From Theionarchaea archaeon (GTDB taxonomy: Archaea > Methanobacteriota_B > Thermococci > Methanofastidiosales > SZ-28-30), in contig JACVGW010000002.1 of assembly GCA_018992565.1 (NCBI GenBank), forward strand, positions 1-48,463: a stretch of DNA of 48,463 bases, in the 5' to 3' direction. The notes beneath the pieces were generated by a model. That model ran no database searches and was not told where the DNA came from. It saw nothing but the letters and a program-made list of their open reading frames with translations. Each line of letters opens with the position of its first letter. Position 1 is the first letter of the stretch. Shown here piece after piece: positions 24,169-34,031 of the stretch. The position numbers were made by a program, and so were the translations under genes.

Positions 24169-27100
24169 AGTATCAACCGGTTCATGTACTCACTCCATCT
24201 CAGTGGCTTGAGATCATCTTCTGTGTATCTGGAAATCGCATCTGCAAAGAGGATAGCACACTGCACGTCAGTGATCAATGGCACTGAAAAATCTGCAGCA
24301 ACCCTTCTGATGGAATAGCCTGTGGATGCTCCTGGATTGTCTCGTTTTGGAATGTTGATTACCAGATCAATGCCCTTTTTCCGGATATAGTTCAGAACAT
24401 TTGAATCGCCCCCTCCCTCCACGGGCAGGACCTCAAGGTTAATGTTGTGCTCCTTGTAGAAGCCTGCTGTTCCTGGTGTACCATACAGCACAAACCCTTT
24501 GTCGAGCTTTCTCACCGAATCCAGGAGCTGCACTTTTTGCTGTATATCTCCTGTAGACAGAAGGATCTTCTCAGGAATAGTCACCCCGGCGGACACCATT
24601 GCTTTCAAGAAAGCTTCCTGCAGGTCCTCTCCAAAACAGGCCACTTCTCCTGTAGATGCCATCTCCACACCCAGATGAGGGTCTGTGCCTCTCAATCGTG
24701 TAAAAGAGAATAGAGGAGCTTTGACTCCCACATATCTCCGATCAAAAGCTTTCATATCTACTTTTTCAAGAGGGCAGCCCAGGATTGCTCGTGTTGCCAG
24801 CTCAATGAAATTTGTGTTGTACACCTTTGATACGAAAGGAATGCTGCGCGAAGCCCGGAGGTTACATTCAATAACCTTAACCTCATCGCCTTTCACAATA
24901 ACCTGGATATTGACGGGGCCAGTATGATCCAGATGGCTGACCACGCTCTCACTGATTTTTCGTATCTTGGCTATGGTTTCCAGACACAGTCTCTGAGCGG
25001 GAGTAACCAGGGTTGCATCGCCTGAGTGGACACCTGCATTCTCAACATGTTCTGAAAGAGCCCATGCAATGATCTGGCCTTTCTGTACAACCATGTCCAT
25101 GTCGACCTCTCTTGCATCAGTAATGAATTTGGTGACGACTACAGGATGTGCCGGTGAGACTGCCTTGGCTGCAGAGAGGAGCTGCTCCAGATCTGTCTCT
25201 TCATAGGCGATATTCATGGCAGCACCACTCAGGACATAGGAGGGACGTATGAGGACAGGGTACCCAACCTGATCACAAAAGGCTTTCACCTCCTCAAGAG
25301 TGGTGAGAGTTTTCCACTGTGGCTGATCAATCCCCAGTTTATCCAGGAGAGTTGAGAATGTGTGTCTGTCTTCTACTGAATCAATGACATGAGGAGGCGT
25401 ACCAAGAATTGTCACTCCTGCAGAACTCAGCTGGTGTGCCAAACTGTTGGGGATTTGCCCACCCATGCTGAGGATTATCCCGTCAGGGGCTTCTTTTTCA
25501 TAGATGTCAAGGACTCTTTCTGAGGTCAATTCTTCAAAGTACAATCGGTCACACTCATCATAGTCTGTGCTGACTGTCTCAGGGTTGCAGTTGATAACGA
25601 TGGTCTTGACATTCTGAGCCTTCAAGGTCTTGACACAGTGTACGCAGCACCAGTCGAATTCAACACTCGACCCTATGCTGTAGGGACCGCTTCCTATGAC
25701 GAGGACACCCTTCTGGTGCAAGGGGATATCATCCGTCTGGGCATTGTAGGTTACATACAGGTACGCTGTTTTGCAGGGGTACTCAGCAGCCAGTGTGTCA
25801 ATTTGCTTGATAACTGGAATAATCCCGTAACGGTGCCTCATAGCTCTGATCTCGTTTTCCTGGAGCTCCTTCCTCTTTTGGGAGTGCGCAATCTGCCTGT
25901 CAGAAAACCCGTATTCTTTTGCCCTTTTCAAGAGGTCTGGCGTCAATCTTTCTGTTTGTAGATGCTCATGCATATCGACGATGGCTTTTATCTTGGAGAG
26001 AAACCACTTATCAATGTGGGTGAGTTCAGAAACCCTTTCCACAGTCAGTCCTTTCGAGAATGCTGTCACCAGTGCAAAAATCCTCTTGTCTGTGGGATGA
26101 ATCAGCTCGTTTTCAAGATCTTCAATCAAGACGTCTTCTGTGAGTCCTGAGAACGAGGGATCTATCATCCTCACTGCTTTCTGAATGGCTTCCTCGAATT
26201 TCCTCCCGATGGCCATGACTTCTCCCACGCTTTTCATTGAACTTCCAATGTGATTGTCTATGGTCTTGAATTTCCTGCTGTCCCAGCGTGGCATCTTTAC
26301 TGCAATGTAGTCCAAGGCAGGCTCAACCATGGCGGTGGTAATTCCTGTCACAGGGTTAGGTATGTCAATGAGGTTGTATCCCAATCCCAGTTTTGCTGCA
26401 ATGAAAGCAATGGGATATCCTGTGGCTTTTGATGCCAGCGCACTACTTCGTGACAGCCGTGCATTTACTTCAATGACCCGATATTCATCTGAATCATGGT
26501 TCAAGGCGAATTGGACATTGCATTCCCCAATAATAGAAAAGTGCCTTGCAATCTTAAGAGAGAGTGCTCGAAGCTTCTGATATTCGTCATCACTCAGAGT
26601 CTGAGATGGGGCAACGACGATAGATTCTCCTGTATGGATACCCATAGGGTCCATGTTTTCCATGTTACATACGGTGATGCAATTGTCGTATGAATCACGT
26701 ATGACTTCATATTCCACCTCTTTCCACCCCACAAGGGATTCTTCCAGGAGCACCTGAGGTGAATGAGCCAGCGCCTGTAGCAACAATGGCTGGAGGTCCT
26801 CTGGGGTGAGGCAGAGTCCTGACGCCAGACCACCCAATGCAAATCCTGTTCGGAGCAGCAAGGGGAATCCAATCCTCTCAGCAGCTCTCATACCTTCATC
26901 CACTGTACTAACAGACAGGCTGAAGGGAATCTTGATGCCGAGGGAGGATAGTGTACGTGCGAATGTTCCTTTGTCTTCAGTGGCAATAATATTTTCAATG
27001 GAAGTTCCAATCACATCTACATGGTATTTCTGGAAGATACCAGAGGTATAGAGGTCAATCCCGCAATTGAGAGCTGTCTGACCTCCAAAACTGACAAGTA

Positions 27101-27347
27101 TGCTGTCTGGTCTTTCCTTCTCAATGACCTTCTTCACGAAGAGGGGTGTTACCGGGACGAAGTACACCTCATCTGAGAATCCTTTTGATGTCTGGATAGT
27201 TGCAATATTGGGGTTGACCAAAACGGTGGTGACCCCTTCCTCCTGCAGTGCTTTCAGGGCCTGAGATCCCGAGTAGTCAAACTCCCCAGCCTGGCCAATG
27301 GTGAGGCCCCCCGAACCCAGGATAAGTGCCTTATCGTGCATGCGCAT
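24165..27347 (-). CDS. carB: Carbamoyl phosphate synthase large subunit
   Basis: A 1060-residue single-chain CarB. Two homologous ATP-grasp halves follow one another. The first begins ALILGSGGLTIGQAGEFDYS, the second VLVIGSGPYSIGSSVEFDW. Each carries the NPETVST-type or IATIQTS phosphate segment and the E-N-R-L-S-R type loop (VNARLSRSSALASKATGYP; CNLRASRSIPF). The last 140 residues form the allosteric MGS-like domain. It makes carbamoyl phosphate for arginine and pyrimidines with CarA. It overlaps carA by 17 nt and argH by 4 nt. An ATG two codons in is an alternative start. Confidence 0.97.
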   Translation of the reverse strand: MRMHDKALILGSGGLTIGQAGEFDYSGSQALKALQEEGVTTVLVNPNIATIQTSKGFSDEVYFVPVTPLFVKKVIEKERPDSILVSFGGQTALNCGIDLYTSGIFQKYHVDVIGTSIENIIATEDKGTFARTLSSLGIKIPFSLSVSTVDEGMRAAERIGFPLLLRTGFALGGLASGLCLTPEDLQPLLLQALAHSPQVLLEESLVGWKEVEYEVIRDSYDNCITVCNMENMDPMGIHTGESIVVAPSQTLSDDEYQKLRALSLKIARHFSIIGECNVQFALNHDSDEYRVIEVNARLSRSSALASKATGYPIAFIAAKLGLGYNLIDIPNPVTGITTAMVEPALDYIAVKMPRWDSRKFKTIDNHIGSSMKSVGEVMAIGRKFEEAIQKAVRMIDPSFSGLTEDVLIEDLENELIHPTDKRIFALVTAFSKGLTVERVSELTHIDKWFLSKIKAIVDMHEHLQTERLTPDLLKRAKEYGFSDRQIAHSQKRKELQENEIRAMRHRYGIIPVIKQIDTLAAEYPCKTAYLYVTYNAQTDDIPLHQKGVLVIGSGPYSIGSSVEFDWCCVHCVKTLKAQNVKTIVINCNPETVSTDYDECDRLYFEELTSERVLDIYEKEAPDGIILSMGGQIPNSLAHQLSSAGVTILGTPPHVIDSVEDRHTFSTLLDKLGIDQPQWKTLTTLEEVKAFCDQVGYPVLIRPSYVLSGAAMNIAYEETDLEQLLSAAKAVSPAHPVVVTKFITDAREVDMDMVVQKGQIIAWALSEHVENAGVHSGDATLVTPAQRLCLETIAKIRKISESVVSHLDHTGPVNIQVIVKGDEVKVIECNLRASRSIPFVSKVYNTNFIELATRAILGCPLEKVDMKAFDRRYVGVKAPLFSFTRLRGTDPHLGVEMASTGEVACFGEDLQEAFLKAMVSAGVTIPEKILLSTGDIQQKVQLLDSVRKLDKGFVLYGTPGTAGFYKEHNINLEVLPVEGGGDSNVLNYIRKKGIDLVINIPKRDNPGASTGYSIRRVAADFSVPLITDVQCAILFADAISRYTEDDLKPLRWSEYMNRLIL

Positions 27348-28404
27348 CAGCCATCTTCACAAATGTGTCAAACAAGTAATCTGTATCCCTGGGACCGCAG
27401 CACCCTTCAGGGTGGAACTGGACGCTGAAGAAAGGGAGGTGCTTGTGATATATGCCTTCGTTTGTATAGTCATTTACGTTGTAGAACAACTGACCCCATT
27501 CAGGAGACAGAGTACTGGTATCCACAGCAAATCCGTGGTTCTGGGCCGTGATGAACCCTCTCTTTTCAGCTGTTGCCACAGGCTGATTCTGACCTCTATG
27601 ACCATACGGGAGTTTGAATGAACGAGCCCCGGCAGCCAGTGCCAGGAGCTGATGCCCAAGACAGATGCCAAAGAGAGGGATTTCCTGCTCAATCACCTTT
27701 TGCACGATGGCTATGGTTTCCTGACAGGTGGCAGGATCACCAGGTCCATTTGACAAGAGCACTCCATCATAATCCTTGTCTGTAAAATCGTAGTTCCACG
27801 GGACTATCACCACCTGAGCATTCCTGTTGAGAAGGTTTCTCACGATGCTATTCTTGACTCCACAGTCCACTACCACGATTCTAGTCTCTCCTGTTCCCAG
27901 TTCCACCGGATTCTCGCGCGAGACTGCTTTAACAAGATTTTCTTTATTGGGGTCTACAAAGTCAATATCCTCAGAGATGACCACTTTACCGAGCATGACC
28001 CCCTTTTCTCGCAGCTTCACTGTGAGGGCACGCGTATCGATACCAGAAATACCAGGAATTCTCCCCTGCTGCAGCCACGATTCGAAGCTGGTGCGTGCAT
28101 TCCAGTGGTTATGATGGGTGCACCATTCAGACAGGATAACAGCCTTTACATGTATCTTCCGTGATTCAAAGTGGTTGTATACACCATATTCGTCAACAGA
28201 TGGCCCGGGAATCCCGTAATTGCCTATCAAAGGGTAAGCAAAGGTGAGAATCTGACCAGCATACGAAGGATCCGTGAGCGCCTCTGAATATCCTGTCATC
28301 CCGGTGGTAAAGACCACTTCACCTGCAACTGAAGCAGGAAATCCAAAGACAGACCCGGAGAAGGTTGACCCATCTTCAAGAATGAGAGTTCCCGTAGGGT
28401 TCAT
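27331..28404 (-). CDS. carA: Carbamoyl phosphate synthase small subunit
   Basis: A 357-residue glutaminase subunit. The N-terminal half has FSGSVFGFPASVAGEVVF TTGMTGYSEALTDPSYAGQ (pieces: GMTGYSEALTDPSYAGQ) and the C-terminal class I amidotransferase has NGPGDPATC, FGICLGHQLLALAAGA with the nucleophilic Cys, and the FHPEG His-Glu pair. It supplies ammonia from glutamine to CarB. It lies 18 nt after argG and overlaps carB. Confidence 0.97.
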   Translation of the reverse strand: MNPTGTLILEDGSTFSGSVFGFPASVAGEVVFTTGMTGYSEALTDPSYAGQILTFAYPLIGNYGIPGPSVDEYGVYNHFESRKIHVKAVILSEWCTHHNHWNARTSFESWLQQGRIPGISGIDTRALTVKLREKGVMLGKVVISEDIDFVDPNKENLVKAVSRENPVELGTGETRIVVVDCGVKNSIVRNLLNRNAQVVIVPWNYDFTDKDYDGVLLSNGPGDPATCQETIAIVQKVIEQEIPLFGICLGHQLLALAAGARSFKLPYGHRGQNQPVATAEKRGFITAQNHGFAVDTSTLSPEWGQLFYNVNDYTNEGIYHKHLPFFSVQFHPEGCCGPRDTDYLFDTFVKMADAHAR

Positions 28405-28422
28405 GGTAGTTGTCCCCGTAGG

Positions 28423-29664
28423 TTAATCGAAAAAGGTCTTCCCGTGCTTGTCCAGGATTGCCTTGTGCGCCTTCAGTCGAATAGCATGTATGTTGATGAA
28501 CCCTTCTGAGTCCTTCTGGCTGAACCCTCCTTCGATGTCCATGCTGGACAGGTCTCTATCATAGAGCGAGCTTGGAGATTCTCTTCCCATGACTCTGACA
28601 TTCCCTTTGTACAGCGAGAGATAGACGACACCATCAATCATTTCCTGGCTCTTTTCAATAGCTTTCAAGATGAAGTCCATTTCAGGGGAAAACCAGAATC
28701 CACTGTAAACCATCTCGCTGAATTTTGGCGTCAGCATGTCTCTCAGTCGCATGACTTCCCTGTCCATTGCAATACCTTCAATATCCTGATGTGCGATCCA
28801 CAGGATGGTGGCTCCCGGCGTTTCATACACACCTCTGCTCTTGATGCCCACGGTCCGATTCTCAACCATATCCACGACCCCCACTCCATTCTCTGAACCC
28901 AGGTAGTTGAGGTACTGGAAGAGCTCCAGAGAATCTGTCTTCACTGTTCCGTCTTCTACATTCACCACTTTTATGGGAGTTCCGTCCTTGAAGTGTATTT
29001 CTATTCTCGTTTCTTCATCAGGAGCTTCTTTGAGGCTTTTACAATATTTCAGCATCGTATCCGGGGGACAGTACAGGGGGTCTTCAAGCAACCCTGCTTC
29101 ATGGCTTATGTGCATGAGGTTTGCATCTTCACTGTATATTTCGGTTTCCGATTGTGAGATAGGTATGTTGTGAGCCAGAGCGTATGAAAGTAGATCTGAA
29201 CGTCCTGTAATCTGAGAGAGGAATTCTTGATTTTTCCATGGTGATATAACCTTAATATCGGGATCCAGAGCATAGTAGGTGAGTTCGAACCGAACTTGAT
29301 CATTTCCTTTGCCTGTAGCTCCATGAGCAACATATTCCGCCCCCTCTTTGTGTGCAATTTCTATCTGCTTTCTGGCTATCAGGGGACGTGCAAGACTCGT
29401 TCCTAAGAGGTACCGTCCTTCATAGATGGCATTGGCTTTGATGGCGGTGAAGATGTAGTCTTCAACGAAGTCCCGTTTGAGATCTTCTCGATACACAGTG
29501 GACGCTCCTGTCTTGAGAGCCTTGTCCTCTGCTGCTGCCAGATCTTCATGTTGACCGACATCTGCAATGTAGGCAATGACATCATAGGACCTGTCCTGTA
29601 ACCATGTGAGTATCACTGACGTATCCAATCCGCCACTGTAAGCTAACACGACTTTTGGATTCAT
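28423..29664 (-). CDS. argG: Argininosuccinate synthase
   Basis: A 413-residue ArgG. The ATP loop is [32 protein letters not shown] and the [15 protein letters not shown] segment follow. The C-terminal helix carries the family tail. It joins citrulline and aspartate in arginine synthesis. It is the first gene of the argG-carA-carB-argH operon. GCAGGTTCC precedes the ATG. The 160-bp gap upstream is shared with a divergent ACT-domain gene. No argF, argJ or argB is in the window. Confidence 0.97.
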   Translation of the reverse strand: MNPKVVLAYSGGLDTSVILTWLQDRSYDVIAYIADVGQHEDLAAAEDKALKTGASTVYREDLKRDFVEDYIFTAIKANAIYEGRYLLGTSLARPLIARKQIEIAHKEGAEYVAHGATGKGNDQVRFELTYYALDPDIKVISPWKNQEFLSQITGRSDLLSYALAHNIPISQSETEIYSEDANLMHISHEAGLLEDPLYCPPDTMLKYCKSLKEAPDEETRIEIHFKDGTPIKVVNVEDGTVKTDSLELFQYLNYLGSENGVGVVDMVENRTVGIKSRGVYETPGATILWIAHQDIEGIAMDREVMRLRDMLTPKFSEMVYSGFWFSPEMDFILKAIEKSQEMIDGVVYLSLYKGNVRVMGRESPSSLYDRDLSSMDIEGGFSQKDSEGFINIHAIRLKAHKAILDKHGKTFFD

Positions 29665-29824
29665 GGAGGAACCTGCCCCATATTGGTTGAAATAGATGGT
29701 GATCAGCCTGAGACATCGACAGGAAGAATTGTTTCATTTGTAACAGGTAGCATCACGTGAAGGTCGTACTTGGAAGAAACCGCTCTGAAGAAATACTTAA
29801 AAATGTGATAGACACAACTTCCTC

Positions 29825-30496
29825 ATGCCTACCACAGCAGAATTGACAGAAGCCTATCTGAAGACTCATCCGAGTATTACTGATTGTCTATCATATGGTA
29901 TCATCAACTATTCCAAGCTGGCCAGGAAGATTGCATCCGAACTCCACATTGAGAAAGAGACCAGCATCAAGGCGGTGCTGGTTGCATGCATTCGATATGC
30001 AAAGAAAATGGAAAGAAAAAAACCGCTTGAGAAAAGCATTCTTGCCATATTGACCAAGAGTGAGCTGGAAATCAGAAACAAGATTGTCATTGCCATAACA
30101 GATAAGAGGATTTTCACAGAGAATGTCATGGCGATTGCAAAGAAGATTGAAAGTAATGCTGACACATTCTATGTAATTGAGGGGACGAAAGCCTTCACCC
30201 TGATTTTCTCTGAGAAATATCAGAATGAGATACAGCGATTCCTGGGAAAGAATATTCTGAAGGTCACAGAGAATCGTGCAATGATCACCATCAAGAGCCC
30301 CGAAGCAATTGAGAATACACCAGGGGTAGTCTCCTATCTATATTCCATATTTGCCGAGAATGGAATAAATATAAACCAGACCATGAGCTGTTGGACAGAC
30401 ACAATTTTTGTCATTTCGGAAGAGGATATTGCTCCTGTGATGAGCCTTCTACGGTTCCACGAGGCTGTTGTGCCAGGTTCTGCTGATCACGAGTAA
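29825..30496 (+). CDS. ACT-domain protein, possible amino-acid-responsive regulator
   Basis: A 223-residue protein. The N-terminal about 70 residues (LTEAYLKTHPSITDCLSYGI, SKLARKIASELHI) resemble a winged-helix or helical DNA-binding domain. A middle segment (KSILAILTKSELEIRNKIVIAI) is beta-rich. The C-terminal domain (about 155-215) contains MITIKSPEAIENTPGVVSYL and NGININQTMSCWTDTIFVIS, an ACT fold that binds amino acids. It is divergent from the arg operon, so a role in its regulation is reasonable but unproven. A TATA-like ACTTAAAAAT lies about 30 nt upstream of the ATG. Confidence 0.68.
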   Translation: MPTTAELTEAYLKTHPSITDCLSYGIINYSKLARKIASELHIEKETSIKAVLVACIRYAKKMERKKPLEKSILAILTKSELEIRNKIVIAITDKRIFTENVMAIAKKIESNADTFYVIEGTKAFTLIFSEKYQNEIQRFLGKNILKVTENRAMITIKSPEAIENTPGVVSYLYSIFAENGININQTMSCWTDTIFVISEEDIAPVMSLLRFHEAVVPGSADHE

Positions 30497-30675
30497 GTGG
30501 TATCCGGGCTGATGTCTACATACAGAGGTTGTTCACCACAGCTGGGGTTGAGAGTATGTAGCCCTCACCTGAGAGAGTCTGGACTCTTTCACTCTTATCA
30601 TAGAACAAATCCCTGTTTTCTTTTCCATTGGTCAGGAGGACACACTCAAAATCCACCTGAATAACAAGGACTAAA

Positions 30676-31014
30676 TTATCCGACAGAATGATCCCCACTA
30701 GTGAAGCAGGTTTTCTCTATCATATCCTGCAGTTCTTTCTTGCTCTTGGCAGCAACTTCTCTGAAGACAGGCTCTCCATTCTTGAAAAAGATAAATGTAG
30801 GCAGTCCCGAAATATTATACTTTTGAGCTGTAAATTTATTTCTATCTACATTCAGCTTGCAGATTTTCACTTTTCCTCTGTATTCTCCTTCGAGTTCCTT
30901 TAATGTTTCTTCTATTGCCTTGCACGGCAGGCACCACGACGCCCAGAAATCCACCAGTACGGGTACATCAGCACTCAGGACCTCTTTCTCAAATACCCTG
31001 TCTGTGATCTCCAT
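30676..31014 (-). CDS. trx: Thioredoxin
   Basis: A 112-residue thioredoxin. PVLVDFWASWCLPCKAIEET carries the active site, written WCLPC rather than the classical WCGPC. YNISGLPTFIFFKNGEPV holds the cis-Pro strand. AGGTGAAGAG lies just before the ATG and the start is 8 nt after the stop of the SQD1-like gene, so it is the third gene of that unit. Confidence 0.93.
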   Translation of the reverse strand: MEITDRVFEKEVLSADVPVLVDFWASWCLPCKAIEETLKELEGEYRGKVKICKLNVDRNKFTAQKYNISGLPTFIFFKNGEPVFREVAAKSKKELQDMIEKTCFTSGDHSVG

Positions 31015-31022
31015 CTCTTCAC

Positions 31023-32531
31023 CTACCTGTCCAGTACAGGCGTATACCCTGTATCTTCCCGTGTACCTGGCTCATATACTTCTAGGACATCAGATTCCTT
31101 CTTGAATCCATCCCATCTCGTCCTGGGCATTACCAGATGCGCCTTCTCCTCAATCCTTCTCTTTATTTCTGGCTGCATCATCACGTCAATCATCCTGGAA
31201 ATCTCTTTTTCCAGTGGCACTTTGGGTTCAAATCCGAAGGTATGAGGAAGCTTTTTAGATACCACTTCCAGGGGGTGCTTATCAGCTTCCACCCGGGGGT
31301 TCTCCACTTTCTGTATCTTCACATCCAGCCCTGCTTTCTCTCCTGCCTCAGCCACGGTCTCAGCCAGCACACTCAGTTTGTGTAACCCAGAAACCTGGTT
31401 TACTACATCATACTGCCCTGGTTCAGGGGGTGATATGATCAGCCGCACCATGCACTCCATGGCATCTTCCAGAGCAATAAATCCTCGAATCTGTTCTCCA
31501 GTTCCATAGATTGTCAGCGGCATCCCCATGATAGCCTGAGCCACGAACCGATTCACCACTGTCCCGAACCACTCATCTATGTCAAGCCTCGTTCGTAGCC
31601 GTGAATCTTCTGCCACTTCATCTGTATGTACTCCATAGATGACTCCCTGCATCACATCATATGATCGGAGCCACCAGTATTTGCATGCTTCATACACATT
31701 AAACGTATCCTGCACCTTACTGACATGATAGAATGAAACAGGGTCTCTGGGGGTTAACTCACCTCCCAGGCTCCATTCTCTGTCATCCCACTTCATGACT
31801 GCATCCGCCGGAAAAATTCCCTCATACAACGGTCTCCCTGTCAAAGGACTCCCGTACTCGCCCATGGTACCAAGTTTTATCAAACAGGTCTCCGGGACAA
31901 CCTCCTTGATGAGGAATAACAGCCCCAGAGTTCCCAGAACGTTATTTTCCTGTACACGTATTGCATGGCTGCAATCCACCATACTGTAAGGAGCAGATGG
32001 GATTTCCGCATAATGCACTATTGCTTCAGGTTTCACTTCTTCCAAAAATTCCTTCAATGTACTCCTATCCAGAATGTCAATTCTCCTGAAATTGATGTTA
32101 ACACCCAGAACCTCTCTGGCTGCATGCAGTCTCTCTGTCATTCTTTCGATGGGTACAATGGTGTGCGCACCTTTTTCCATGACACAATCTCTTCGCAGGA
32201 AATTGTCTATCCCACTGACTTTGAACCCGAGTTTGCCCAGCTTCAGTGCCAGGGTCCATCCCAAGTATCCGTCTATTCCCAGGATCATAACTCGCATATC
32301 TTTCAGCATTAACCCGTACTGAAATGGAATCCATTCTGGACACTCATCAAATGTAATGGAGGGTTCGAAGTGGCCCAGCTCAGGTCTGCGACTGCATTCA
32401 ATAACAATAAGTCCTTCTTCAACACTCTTGATATCTTCCATGGACTGTCCGCATGCCCTGAAATCTACATTTCCTTTGAAGACAGCTGCAGGACAGTTCC
32501 AGCATGTTTTCTCAGCATTATACGCTTTCAT
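31023..32531 (-). CDS. SQD1/UDP-sulfoquinovose synthase-like sugar nucleotide epimerase with Cys-rich N-terminal extension
   Basis: A 502-residue protein. Residues 1-75 form a cysteine-rich extension with C10, C13, C27, C46 and C64 (CWNC at 10-13), probably a metal-binding knuckle. From about residue 79 it is an extended short-chain dehydrogenase/reductase. The NAD loop is LGIDGYLGWTLALKLG, followed by KLGTMGEYGSPLTG and FYHVSKVQDTFNVYEACKYW with the catalytic Tyr-x3-Lys. The LGTMGEYG and YHxSK patterns, and the QGVIYGVHTDE and RTRLDIDEWFGT segments, match UDP-sulfoquinovose synthase (SQD1, archaeal Agl3). That enzyme makes UDP-sulfoquinovose from UDP-glucose and sulfite. It follows a phosphatase-like gene by one nt. 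Confidence 0.82.
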   Translation of the reverse strand: MKAYNAEKTCWNCPAAVFKGNVDFRACGQSMEDIKSVEEGLIVIECSRRPELGHFEPSITFDECPEWIPFQYGLMLKDMRVMILGIDGYLGWTLALKLGKLGFKVSGIDNFLRRDCVMEKGAHTIVPIERMTERLHAAREVLGVNINFRRIDILDRSTLKEFLEEVKPEAIVHYAEIPSAPYSMVDCSHAIRVQENNVLGTLGLLFLIKEVVPETCLIKLGTMGEYGSPLTGRPLYEGIFPADAVMKWDDREWSLGGELTPRDPVSFYHVSKVQDTFNVYEACKYWWLRSYDVMQGVIYGVHTDEVAEDSRLRTRLDIDEWFGTVVNRFVAQAIMGMPLTIYGTGEQIRGFIALEDAMECMVRLIISPPEPGQYDVVNQVSGLHKLSVLAETVAEAGEKAGLDVKIQKVENPRVEADKHPLEVVSKKLPHTFGFEPKVPLEKEISRMIDVMMQPEIKRRIEEKAHLVMPRTRWDGFKKESDVLEVYEPGTREDTGYTPVLDR

Positions 32532-32532
32532 T

Positions 32533-33795
32533 CTACCACCCTAAACATTCAGCAAGCAGGGGGACAACATCCTCCACAGTGGGGTTCTCACTGATGGAGC
32601 AGTCCCCGCAAACGAACAAGAAGGCGTCTTTCTGGGTGTGTTTTCCAGACAGAACATCCTGGTCAAATGGCGTCTCAGCAAGAATGCCCCCTTTCAAGTT
32701 GATTCCCCTGGCAGGCATGAGCACGAGATCGGGGCCTGATTCTGAATATGGGCCATGATATATGTGATGGTTCTCATACACATGAGCAATTGCTTTCTGA
32801 CCTTGTATTTCCAGGGACTCAAATGCGTTACACACTTCTCTGAGAACTGCATCTTCTTCTCCAGGTTCAACACACCCGCGGGGAAACTTCCCCTTCTTGT
32901 TGATGTAAATTCTCCCCGGATCCAGTGCAAACGCTCTGGTACCCTCCTGGATATTACTATATCCCTTCCTGGGATCTTTTCCCCTGTGCAGGAATCCCTC
33001 CTGTTCTAAAACACAGTTGACATTCACATTAACCTGTGTCTGTTCCATGCCGTGATCAGAAACGATGAACAATGCATCTTCAGGATTCATCTTCTCCCCG
33101 AAATCTCTGATTGCTTCATCGATGCGCGAGAAGAACTGCAGAAACTGCGAGTGATATTCGTGAGATTCATCTTCATAAGCATCCCACAAAAAGTGGCCCA
33201 GCCTGTCACTTCCCGTAAAAACGAGCATGAATACATTCCATGGTATCTTCTCCCACAGGTAGTGAGAAAAGGCTACCCGTGATTCTAATGCTTCAAATAG
33301 TTCCTTGAAGAGCACCATTGGGAACTTCCGTGCTTTCTTGGTGTCTACATCAACCTTGTAGTGGAACTCATTCAGGATTTCCAGGAGGCTGGTAGGGTAG
33401 ACAGCACGCTCCAGATCGGGGGAAATGAACCCAGAAACGAGAACTCCATTAAGAGATGACGCAGGATATGTGGAAGGAACGTTAATGATGCAGAATTCTC
33501 CCTGATTCTGCCAGAAAGGGTTAGCCTTCAACTTCTTGGAATTGGGAAAGGATAAGGTGTACGTGGAGGGGAGAAGTTCTGTGAACCCGTAGATGCTGTG
33601 TTCTCCTGGGTTCTTCCCAGTAATGATGGAGCTCCATGAGACAGAAGACACTTCAGGAATGGAGGATGCCATTTGAGTGAATACCCCCGTTTCCCGTAGC
33701 TGGTTGAAATAGGGCATTACGCCCTGTTGAGACAGGTCGTCCATGAGTCTGAAAGGAACACCATCAATACCTATGATGACAGCTCTCTGGTTCAT
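32533..33795 (-). CDS. Alkaline phosphatase/phosphodiesterase superfamily protein
   Basis: A 420-residue protein of the type I phosphodiesterase/nucleotide pyrophosphatase family. It opens RAVIIGIDGVPFRLMDDL with the first metal Asp. SSVSWSSIITGKNPGEHSIYG carries the nucleophile Ser/Thr region. GSDRLGHFLWD and FIVSDHGMEQTQ supply the later metal ligands. No signal peptide, so it is cytosolic. Its stop is one nt from the SQD1-like start, so the two probably act together in sugar or lipid head-group metabolism. A TATA box lies 26 nt before the ATG, with GGAGAGC between. Confidence 0.9.
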   Translation of the reverse strand: MNQRAVIIGIDGVPFRLMDDLSQQGVMPYFNQLRETGVFTQMASSIPEVSSVSWSSIITGKNPGEHSIYGFTELLPSTYTLSFPNSKKLKANPFWQNQGEFCIINVPSTYPASSLNGVLVSGFISPDLERAVYPTSLLEILNEFHYKVDVDTKKARKFPMVLFKELFEALESRVAFSHYLWEKIPWNVFMLVFTGSDRLGHFLWDAYEDESHEYHSQFLQFFSRIDEAIRDFGEKMNPEDALFIVSDHGMEQTQVNVNVNCVLEQEGFLHRGKDPRKGYSNIQEGTRAFALDPGRIYINKKGKFPRGCVEPGEEDAVLREVCNAFESLEIQGQKAIAHVYENHHIYHGPYSESGPDLVLMPARGINLKGGILAETPFDQDVLSGKHTQKDAFLFVCGDCSISENPTVEDVVPLLAECLGW

Positions 33796-33815
33796 TCAGC
33801 TCTCCTTCGATTGCA

Positions 33816-33827
33816 CCTTTAAAAAGG
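33816..33827 (-). promoter_or_regulatory. TATA box of the phosphatase-SQD1-thioredoxin operon
   Basis: CCTTTTTAAAGG, itself palindromic, centred about 26 nt before the ATG at 33795. Confidence 0.6.
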
Positions 33828-33830
33828 TTT

Positions 33831-33880
33831 ACTACAAAATGGAGTAACTTTTGCATGGAGACGTTGTCATCTTTTGTAGT
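33831..33880. repeat. 9-bp inverted repeat upstream of the sulfoquinovose-type operon
   Basis: ACTACAAAA at 33831-33839 is the exact complement of TTTTGTAGT at 33872-33880. The spacer is 32 nt, so the half-sites are 41 bp apart, about four helical turns. It lies just upstream of the TATA box at 33816-33827, where archaeal activators or repressors bind. It could serve as a paired regulator site for this operon or for radC. Confidence 0.55.
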
Positions 33881-34031
33881 CATCAGACGGATTCATCATA
33901 TCCTCCTCAGTTCCCTTTAAGGTCGCTGGTACAGAGAAAAACCTGTAGGGTATTTTTCCGCTGCTCTTGCACAAGGCTTAACATGGATATGGAAAGGTGA
34001 CACAGGGGGAATAGCCATTCCGATAAAGGAC

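Noticed and set aside
30516-30698. 60-codon frame after the thioredoxin gene
   Set aside because: It needs a GTG start inside the thioredoxin gene, has no clear ribosome-binding site and no recognisable features; kept only as a weak possibility.
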